From positions 466,696 through 530,695 of the forward strand of contig QVRM01002436.1 in assembly GCA_003439945.1 (NCBI GenBank): a stretch of 64,000 nucleotides of DNA, written 5' to 3'. Below the pieces are notes generated by a model. It was not told the origin of the DNA, searched no databases, and was given only the letters and a program-made list of their open reading frames with translations. A program made the position numbers and the translations under genes. This document shows positions 56,030 to 64,000 of the stretch, in pieces; the first letter of the stretch is position 1; the number at the start of each line of letters is the position of its first letter. This stretch comes from Dermanyssus gallinae. Lineage: Eukaryota > Arthropoda > Arachnida > Mesostigmata > Dermanyssidae.

Positions 56030-59000
56030 TATATGTGTAAATACATATATATTTTTTTCAAATATATATATTTATCTTTCTGGCACGTGTTACCCCTATG
56101 ACAACAATCTCACACATTTAGAGCACATGGCCCGTCACATGCGTACATATATGTATCTGCGTGTACTGGTCCACCGACTGTATGCATCAGAATAAATCAA
56201 GGTACATCATTTTCGCACTTTCTGCCGGTATTTATTTTCAGGCCTTTCTAAACCTTCCCTTTCCTTTTCGTGATTAACCGGAAGTCGTGGTGTACGATGG
56301 TGATGATGATGATGATGACCATCTGTAGTCCATTTTGTTACTGCTTTAGTTAGACCACCGATATAGTCTTTCCATATGTTTAATCTCTCTCTCTCTCTCT
56401 ATCCCCCTCCCTCTCGCTCTCTCTTTCTCTGTGTGTTTCTGCCTTTCACGATCGCTCACTATCTTGCTGTTTCTCGTGCCTTCATGAATTGCCGCTCAAT
56501 CATACCGTTGTATGCATTTGTTTTAATCGACTACATAGTTACCGAAGCGATTGCGGTCTCCTCCGACCTGCACGATTCGCCTCGTCGTGGTCGCCTGTCC
56601 ATGCATGAGACTGCCCCGTCATCAGACCGTCACAATCATGACTAGCGTCATCATCATCATCACCATCATCGTCGTCGTCATTATAGTTTAGTAACTATTG
56701 CCCTAAGATCCTGTCCAGAGGTCGAAAAGGTGTAGCATATCGAGAGTCGTCCGTAGAGCGGTGTTTGCACAGTAGTCGCCTTGCTAGTGCGGTTACGACC
56801 GCTGCAGCTTCTGTCTTTGTTGCTGCATTTGTATTGGTTATGTTGTGTTTGTTGTTGATGATGCTGTTGTTGTTGATGATTGTTGTTTTGCTGTTGATGA
56901 CTGCATTTACTGTTTCCAGTGTTACAACGCCTTCCCCTACAGTATACTATACTCTCTGCGGCGTTATTCCGTCTATGGCTATGAGTTGACGACGACGAAG
57001 ACGACGACAACGACGGCGACGATAGGCTGACAACGGTCGGCAACTCAAATCGACCCAAATCGGCCGGTCGAACCGTTCGCTAACGCAACACCTGCGCTCG
57101 TAACCAGTAGACCGGCCTATCCCGGACTGGCCGGCTGTGGCTGATGTTCCGTCAAGCAGCTCCGCCGTTCTTCTTTTAGCTTTCTCCTCGAAACTCTCAA
57201 CGGGTCACGACTTCCAGCCTGCTGCTGCTGGTGTTGTTGCTGGTGTCGTAAGCCTCCTCAGCGCCGTCGCCGCATCTCGTTAAGCGTCTCCGCCACAGCC
57301 GTTGCCCCCGTTTGACGGGACTGTTACTGCTCCATGGGCCTCTAGGCTTTCCGTCGGTCTATCCCATCTATGCGTCCTCGACGGGCCACGTCACAGTCCG
57401 GCTGTAACGTGGACGGCGACGACCACTACCATTATCATCATCATCATCATCCTCGACGTCGCTGTTGGACGAACATTCATAGCGTTCATGTCGCTTAGTT
57501 GATCGGGAGGGCGGGCGGATCACCACCCCACCACATCAGCCTTCCCCAACACGTTCTCCTAGTTCCTCTACTCCTCCTCCTCCTCGTGGACCTATCAATG
57601 ATGCTTTTTTCTCCCCCGCCGCCGCGGCCACCGCCACCATGACCACCTTACACAGATAGATAGTTAAGGATCACCAGGGCCACGGAGCTCGAGCGAGCGT
57701 TGCCCGGTCTCGTCAGGCCGTCAGACCAAATCCATCTCGTGGCCCGACGGGATCGTTGTTCCTGCACCTGCGCTGCGCAGAAACCAGGACGAGCGACGGT
57801 GGAGGTCTTTGTCTTCTTGCCTGCCCCTTGTTGGCTTTTTCCATCCTGGCAACTGCAACCGATGGTCTCAATGCCTGTGATTCTGGCTTCTTCTTCTGCT
57901 TCGTCTTCATTCTCGACAGCTTGTGCTCGACAACGAGGTGAGCCTTAGACCGGCAAAAACACATCGGCATTCTTGCTGCTACTTCTACTACTACAGACTA
58001 TGTAAGCACCCTGAGTTTTCAATATTGCTCACCACGAAACCTATTACAATTACTAACCAATCATTTTATATTATGCTGTAGTTACTGGCTAGTTCACATC
58101 CACACAGAACACACGCTTTCCCATGAAGTTCTCTATTGCCCGAAAGTGCACGATGTTGCAGTTCCTACCAAAGAAGCGTGTTGCCCAAGAGCGCAATCTT
58201 CGTCCACTCGATACAGCGAACAAGACTTTTAAGAAGCCCCATTACTCAGTTTGGTTATTAGGAGTTCCAACAGCAAACCGTCTGTCCGTCTCCCTGTACG
58301 GTTAGAGCCGCATTGAAACAGCTTCAGGTAGGGCATATAGGGGAACAAAATTAGTTAAACAAATATTAGTAGTTGTTTCTCTGAAGCATCGTGCCCTTCA
58401 CCGCTCCCATACGCGCCTGGATCTCTGAGTTTCAACAAATTGGCTCATTCGCACTCATCTTTGTCGCAATAGGGCATCGTGTTTTGCCCTAACTATGGTC
58501 TTGGTGTAAGCGCGAAAACGTGGCACGTAACTAGCACTTTGACTACGTGGCCCAGCAGAGAAGAAGTTTGTCTTTGCACTTTAGGTACGTTTATGCTTAG
58601 CCCCTCTTTTGACATGCAACTGCATTATAGACATCCTCCGTAGGACATCCACTATGAAATAGAATGCTAGTGTTAGTAGTAGCTCTATTTTATTGTTTCG
58701 TTATGCTTTATGTACTTGTATGTGCAAAAAATTGTATATTTTCGATTTTTAATACACATGCAATTGGCACCGCTCTATTCTCTTCTCTTAGTCGCGTAAG
58801 CTTCTCTCCCAAATGTTTTCTAAACGTCCTACAATAATATTTCATCCGTTAGCGTACAGTTGCCTGCAGCCACCTCATATTAGCCACCAATCAGCATTTT
58901 TTTTTATTGTCACCTGTATTTTCAGTGTTTCGGCATCTAAAATTTCCGTTGCCACCTCCTCCCGGGGTTTTGAGTGCATGCTTTCTTTAGTCAATATACC

Positions 59001-60893
59001 ACAAACTTTTTTTTTCTTATGGCACATTCTTCCAAACTGAACATGCAAGGCTTGCACTTTCTAAGTCATACGGTCTAAGCAGTCTGAGCTTGAGATTAAA
59101 GTCGCAAATCAGAGTTTTTTTTACTTCATGTTTCTTAAACATTGCTCAAACTACAGAGAAATTGGAATACATATCATTTAATTACATTTAAAATTGTTCA
59201 GGTCATCAACTGTGCATAGACATGATGAATTCTCATCAAAGACTGACACCCTGGCTTGTCAGCGCTCTTGGTCTTAGCTATGAGACAACGCTCGTTAGCT
59301 AGACTCTAACGACAAACATCAAAGTTCGCTCGTTACGTTCACCGTTGAGCTTGGTTTTCCCCGGAACAGTATGTTTCGTTTTCGATTCGCCAGTGGATGC
59401 GCTACCCCTAACATGCCTTGCTTTTTGTGGTTGGCGTCTGAGTTGGTGATGGTCACGACGGTGATGATGACGACAGCGATGATGATGATGATGTTGGTGA
59501 TGATGATGTTGACGGCGGTGAATTTTTTGGGGGGTGGTGGTGTGTAGGGCGACTTCTACGTTCGAAGTTCGACAGTCGCCTCCGGCGCCTAGCCTCTCCA
59601 CCGCCATATTCTCGTCATACTGTTCGGTGTTCGGTCGCCGAGCTCAGCTATCGAGCATAGACATCCATCCACTCGTCTCAGTGGCACAGTGGCGTAGTGA
59701 CTCGGGCACTGAAATGAGCAGCATTCGTTTCTATGTAGTTAGTGCTGTGAGCAGCCAGCGACATGGAGCAGCTCGAGTCGGCGTTAACCTCAAAGGCGAA
59801 CGACGCTCGACGCAAGCATAAACCGAAACAGAACGGAGAGAGATGGGAAGGGGCAGCACCGGAGGCAGATACGGACGAGTGCAAGGTGAAATGAAAGAAG
59901 AATAAGGAACAGGTGGAGGAGAAGAGGAAGAACAAGAAGAACAACTACAAGAAGAAGAAGATGATGGTGATGAAAAAACATGCAGTTGTTTGTTTTCGCA
60001 TCGCGGCAGTCATTCGAGACGGCATCTTCCTCCGCCCGATGATGATAGTATGGTGTGGTCAAGGCGGTCCACCATCATCTCCACCACCACCACCACCACC
60101 TCCAATATCATCTCCACTACAAACTCGCACACAAAAAAGAAACAACAGCCATCACGATAAACACGCGCCCGAATTCGACAACAAAGCGGCGGCGGCTGCG
60201 GCGGCGGCGACGGCAACCGGCAACCGTTTCTTTTGATGCCAATAAGAAGACGAGAAGTAGGATCATATTGATGATGATTATTATGATGATTGTGATGATG
60301 ATGATGATGATGATGATAATGATAATGCCGATGATGATGCAGAGTGTGTTTATGACGCTCGCGGCAGTCATCCTGGCAGCAGCGGGTATCGGCGACGGCC
60401 GTGGGACACGTGGACAAACCGCGTCGCATATCTAGAGAACGAAACTCCCGTTCGCCCAAGCGAGATCAAAATGAAGGCACAGAGGTTTGTCGACAACGAC
60501 GGGGAACGAACATAGAAGTAGAAGCACACAGAGAGAAGTAAGGCTGTCAAGGCGTCGACCCGTCTCGATAAACGTCCCGTCCGTCACGGCTCCTCCTAGC
60601 CAGCGTTTGCTGCTAAATGCTCTCTACTTCACACTCGTGTAGAAAGGCAGATTCGCTCTCTGGGTTAAACAATCAGCTGGCAATGACACGCGATATAGGG
60701 CGTTATTGTCGTTTTGCTTGTTTGTTGTTGTGGCGGTATGGGTTTACGTGACACGGCTGTGCAACAGTGTCGAATTTTTGCAAATGCTTATATATAATAT
60801 ATATATATATATGGTAGCGTAATATATTGTGCATAATCTGTACACAAGTACACCCGTAGCGAAGATATACTTATCTACTTACCGGGATGTTCA
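56029..60893. other. microsatellite-rich, GC-richer stretch without supported genes
   Basis: Contains GAT/ATC repeats (56,298-56,319, 56,648-56,680, 57,428-57,452, 59,455-59,525, 60,262-60,350), CT runs (56,383-56,402), GTT/TGT (56,815-56,900), AAG/GGA-rich sequence (59,885-59,970) and CCA repeats (60,070-60,105). Open frames here are low-complexity (His-, Ile- or Pro-rich) on both strands at once, as expected of repeats. A regulatory or non-coding transcribed role is possible but nothing shows it. (TA)n lies at 60,793-60,812. Confidence 0.5.
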
Positions 60894-61860
60894 AACGTTT
60901 TAGAATGAACACCACATAGTTTTCAATTTTTATTATTCGATATACTCTTTACGAGAGGCTCAGTACGTTTTTCCAACGAGATGTCAGAGCATTTGTACCA
61001 CCTGAGTAGAATTTATCATCCTTAGACAGAAAATAGGCATTGACAGCAGCCTTAAGTTCTTCGTTGCTGAAAAAGCTTTCTAATCAGACTATTTCTCAAA
61101 TTTACAAACAGAAAGTAATCACAGGGCATCAGGTCCGGAGAACAGGGGGATTGCTTAATAATTTTGAATCTCACTTCGGCCAGCCATGCCAATGTTAGCC
61201 GCGATTGGTGTGCAACAGCATTGTCCTGGTGAAACAGGACAACGTTTTTTCTACAATGCTGGCCGTTTTTTCAGTAAACTCTTTGCAGGCGACCCAACAG
61301 GCTTGCAGAATATTTTCCTGTGAATCGTTTTACCGCTCTCAAGGTAGTCGACCGGAATTGTTCTACGTTGGTCCCAAAGACAGTAGCCAATATTCTTCCG
61401 GCCGATACCGTTGTCCGTACTCTCTTCAAAGGTCCTTCACCAGGTGCACACCATTGGTGAGATGCTTCTTGGGTCTTGGAAATGTAGAGATGACCTAATT
61501 TTCATCGACGGTCACGAATTAGCGCCAAAGATCCCACGCATTTTTTCAAAATGCTATGCGGACACTGACCACACTGATTCCCAAGGCCTCCGTTATCTTC
61601 CTAATGTTCACTCGTCCATCTGCGGCAGCAATTTTGCGCATCTTTTCTACGTTCTTCTCATTAATAGCCGTTTTTGGGCGTTCTGAACGCGGTTCATCCT
61701 TGGTGCTTGTGCGACCTCTTTTAAACTTCATTGATCCAATTGGAAACAGTAGCAAAATATGACGTAGAGCCACGAGAGACGTCATCTCGTACTCAGTTTT
61801 CACATGGGTTGCATCCCACCTAATTTTTTTTTGAAGAATGGAGCTTGATGGCCGTTTCAC
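60894..61860 (-). pseudogene. mariner DD34D transposase, internally deleted remnant
   Basis: Minus-strand order: GSMKFKRGRTSTKDEPRSER and PKTAINEKNVEKMRKIAAAD (second HTH region), NIRKITEALGISVVSV, a poorly readable middle, TGKYSASLLGRL, NVVLFHQDNAVAHQ (second D) and SPDLMPCDYFLF (third D, 34 residues after the second). The first catalytic region is not readable, so there is probably an internal deletion. No convincing terminal repeats. Confidence 0.75.
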
Positions 61861-62022
61861 GACTATTTTTCTAATACACCAAAAATTACTCCGATACGTT
61901 GCATGCTAAAAGTGGTTAACCGAGATTGTAACAAAATTCGATATAATTTTGGCTGCTAGCAGACGAATGGATGCCTTTGCAATAGCGGTGAGAGCCAAAT
62001 TCGAATTCTAATTTGGACCACG

Positions 62023-62055
<33 letters not shown>

Positions 62056-62188
62056 GTACAATAAGTATTGAAACAATAAATAAAAATATATATATATAAA
62101 TATAGCCCCTGATATAAAAGGGTGACAGGTGTATTTAGGTATACATGCCAAGCGAACAATAATCTATATATATATATATATATATATA
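62023..62188. repeat. (TA)n tracts with an embedded retroelement tail
   Basis: TA runs at 62,023-62,050, near 62,086-62,098, and 62,163-62,188. The piece 62,107-62,162 matches 16,134-16,205 (CATGTGTATTTAGATATACA there), which is also a 3' end passing into TA repeats. Confidence 0.8.
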
Positions 62189-62368
62189 GTAAAGTTTTCG
62201 GGCTGACCCTCGGCCAAGATTTAACGTCCACGGAACTGTTTTTCACATTGCTTCATAGACGGACCCCCATAAATACAAATGTGCAGCGGTGGGGTTCGAA
62301 CCCGCGCACCTATGTGTCTCCTCCGGTTGCGAGGCGGAGACTTAATCCACTACGCCACCGGGCTCGAC
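62189..62368 (-). repeat. tRNA-derived SINE, family S1, copy 3, inside (TA)n
   Basis: The minus strand has A box TGGCGTAGTGG (about 62,347-62,357) and B box GGGTTCGAACCC (62,291-62,302), both matching the RNA polymerase III consensus. The body (GGGGGTCCGTCTATGAAGCA, CGTTAAATCTTGGCC) matches the copy at 349-526. TA repeats bound both sides (62,163-62,188 and 62,369-62,406). Confidence 0.85.
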
Positions 62369-62406
62369 ATATATATATATATATATAATATATATATATA
62401 TATATA
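62369..62406. repeat. (TA)n microsatellite
   Basis: Flank of the S1 SINE on its 5' side. Confidence 0.9.
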
Positions 62407-62947
62407 AAAATAGTAATAGTAAATGAGATTGTGATATTTTCTCCCCTTTTCTAATATATGAATAATGTCGGTGGGCAGGGACTGCAGGTCTGACGACTCG
62501 TGGTCGTGCTCGTGACGGCGACGGCAACAGCGGCGGAGTCCGACCAGTCCGACGACTTGGTCGTTACGGCCGAAAAGGCGGGCGGAGCCACAAGGCGGTG
62601 GAGCGACGGAGCCACAAGCGGTCGACGGAAGCTGCAGTGGCGTCTCAGTTTGTTAAGTAGTAGTGCCGCAAGTAGTCGAATACTCTATCTACCTGCGCAC
62701 TACTGCCTAATCTACTGAGTGCCTCTCTCATCGAGATATTGAGCGCGTCGTCGAGCTTCGTAGTTGACTTCGGTGCTGTCGATAGCCTTATCGAATATGT
62801 GAAATGTAACGCCAAAGCAAAGGCATAACACATACATACACAAACCCACGTATTTCATGTCGACAACGAGCTTTTCAGTAGCAATATCTTGTGTCAGCGG
62901 AATTAGCTGAATTAAAATTATATATATTATATATATATATATATATA
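62407..62947. other. unassigned, ending in (TA)n
   Basis: GC-richer between about 62,460 and 62,700, without a recognisable gene. TA repeats at 62,920-62,947 supply the TA at which the next transposon sits. Confidence 0.4.
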
Positions 62948-64000
62948 AAGTGTGTTGCAAAAATTAGCAACTCATGTTTTTTGGTGATCATTTCGGCTTG
63001 GTTTATTTAAATGGCTTGAAATTTTAAGCGCATGATGTACATGACGAAATACCAGTATGGTGTTAATGTTGTCGTTGCAATCTCACAATCGGTTCATACA
63101 AAAGATGAAAAAGGTGAAAAAACAGTGTTGCAAAATATTAGCAACAATAACGCCTTACGGCGTATTCGATTCTTAGCAGGGCTGTATGACTTATTTGATA
63201 CTACATATTCTATTCTTGAAACGGGGTTTTCGTCCCTTCTTTTGAATCAAATCGTAAACTTGGTCTTTCATAAAGTTAATGAGCTGTTGTAAGTACGAAC
63301 GTGGAATATTAGTCCATGCTTGCTGGACAGCTTCTTTGAGGTCCGACAATAATCATATTGTCAAACATTTGCGTAAATCTGCTTCACCAAATGTCCCCAA
63401 AGATTTTCTATGGGATTCAGGTCTGGACTCAATGCCGGCCAGTCAAAAAGTGGCACTCCTTGTTCTTGAAAAAGGCTATAGTGCTAGCCGAGGTATAAAA
63501 CGTGGCGCTGTCTTGTTGAAAAACTGCGTCAGGTCCCCCAATTCTTCTGAAATGGGCTTCTAACTGGGAACCGACGATACGCTGCTACTTGTCGGAATTG
63601 TTTCGCCCCACAATCGCGACTAGATCGGACTTCCCATTTTATCCAAACGCGCCCTAATATTTCACAGAACCACCACCGGCCACACGTTTCGAAAACCATT
63701 TAGGTTCCTTCCGTAAGTCGTGCCAATAGTACTGACAGCCGTCAGAACCATCGAGATTAAATTTATTTTCATCCGAGAAGACGATGTTTTTCCACTCGTT
63801 ATCCCAAGTTTGGTATCTATGCAAAAATTCACGCCGTGCGACAATGTTTCTTCGGTTGCAGTCGCGGCATAAGCTTCCCATTCGCGTATCGCACGTTTTT
63901 GTCAGAACTTAACACTCGGTACTCTGTGAATCGGTGCACTGGCACTCCCAAAGTAGTCCTGATCCTGGAAGAAACATTTGGTCATGAGTAGCCAACTGTA
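62948..64000 (-). mobile_element. Tc1-like transposon with IR/DR ends, copy 2 (cut by window edge)
   Basis: The left TIR (62,948-63,152) starts AAGTGTGTTGCAAAAATTAG after TA and has outer and inner GTTGCAAAA.ATTAGCAAC sites. The minus-strand transposase has VFSDENKFNLDGSDG (first D), GAFG, VFQQDSATFHTS-like second D region, and SPDLNPIENLWGHL with the last catalytic glutamate intact, unlike copy 1. Stops and indels are present, including a TAG at 63,654-63,656 shared with copy 1 at 28,829-28,831. The right end is outside the window. Confidence 0.85.

Noticed and set aside
60010..60460. Overlapping His- and Ile-rich open frames on both strands
   Set aside because: They are translations of GAT/ATC and CCA repeats and appear in several frames at once.

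Overview
This window looks like repeat-dense, non-coding nuclear DNA from a eukaryote, most likely an arthropod. The reasons are mariner, Tc1 and Tc3-like transposons, R1-clade and other non-LTR retrotransposons, tRNA-derived SINEs, very many (TA)n and trinucleotide microsatellites, and no operon-like gene organisation. A mite or other chelicerate is possible, but the sequence alone does not settle it; the 28S rRNA fragment at 52,545-52,870 is the best handle for taxonomic placement. I found no host protein-coding gene that I can support. Every recognisable coding segment belongs to a mobile element, and all are truncated, frameshifted or carry stops. The least damaged are a 1.3-kb mariner with one nonsense codon (44,791-46,109), an open but 5'-truncated retrotransposon fragment (46,953-48,604), and a CR1/Jockey-like ORF2 with one frameshift (33,029-35,993).

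Layout. 1-4 kb: a SINE and two broken copies of a retrotransposon family with a restriction-enzyme-like endonuclease ('family A'). 4.2-6 kb: a Tc3-like transposon with long terminal inverted repeats. 6-12.9 kb: SINE, R1 3' UTR, mariner and family A scraps. 12.9-14.4 kb: a second retrotransposon family ('family B') on the minus strand. 15-21 kb: more family A pieces, several abutting (TA)n. 26.1-26.9 kb: family A inside (TA)n. 28.2-29.8 kb: a Tc1-like element with IR/DR ends. 30.8-38.7 kb: a three-layer nest in which a family C RT element is split by an R1-clade element, itself split by a CR1/Jockey-like element. 40.5-43.5 kb: a foldback element, a dispersed repeat, family C and R1 tails. 44.8-50.6 kb: mariner, family A, family B with a SINE-like insertion, and a second SINE. 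50.6-54.4 kb: a second nest in which a Tc3-like element is split by family A, itself split by a 28S rRNA fragment, with a DD37D mariner-like element abutting. 54.4-60.9 kb: no recognisable genes; a microsatellite-rich stretch. 61-64 kb: mariner remnant, SINE in (TA)n, and a second Tc1-like IR/DR element running off the edge.

Main messages. (1) Several retroelements of different families are bounded on both sides by (TA)n, suggesting recurrent insertion into TA microsatellites. (2) Two Russian-doll nests can be resolved with target-site duplications, giving a relative insertion order. (3) A fragment of 28S rRNA has been inserted with a perfect 14-bp target-site duplication. Family letters A-D and S1-S3 are my own labels for groups recognised inside this window; clade assignments rest on motifs read by eye.
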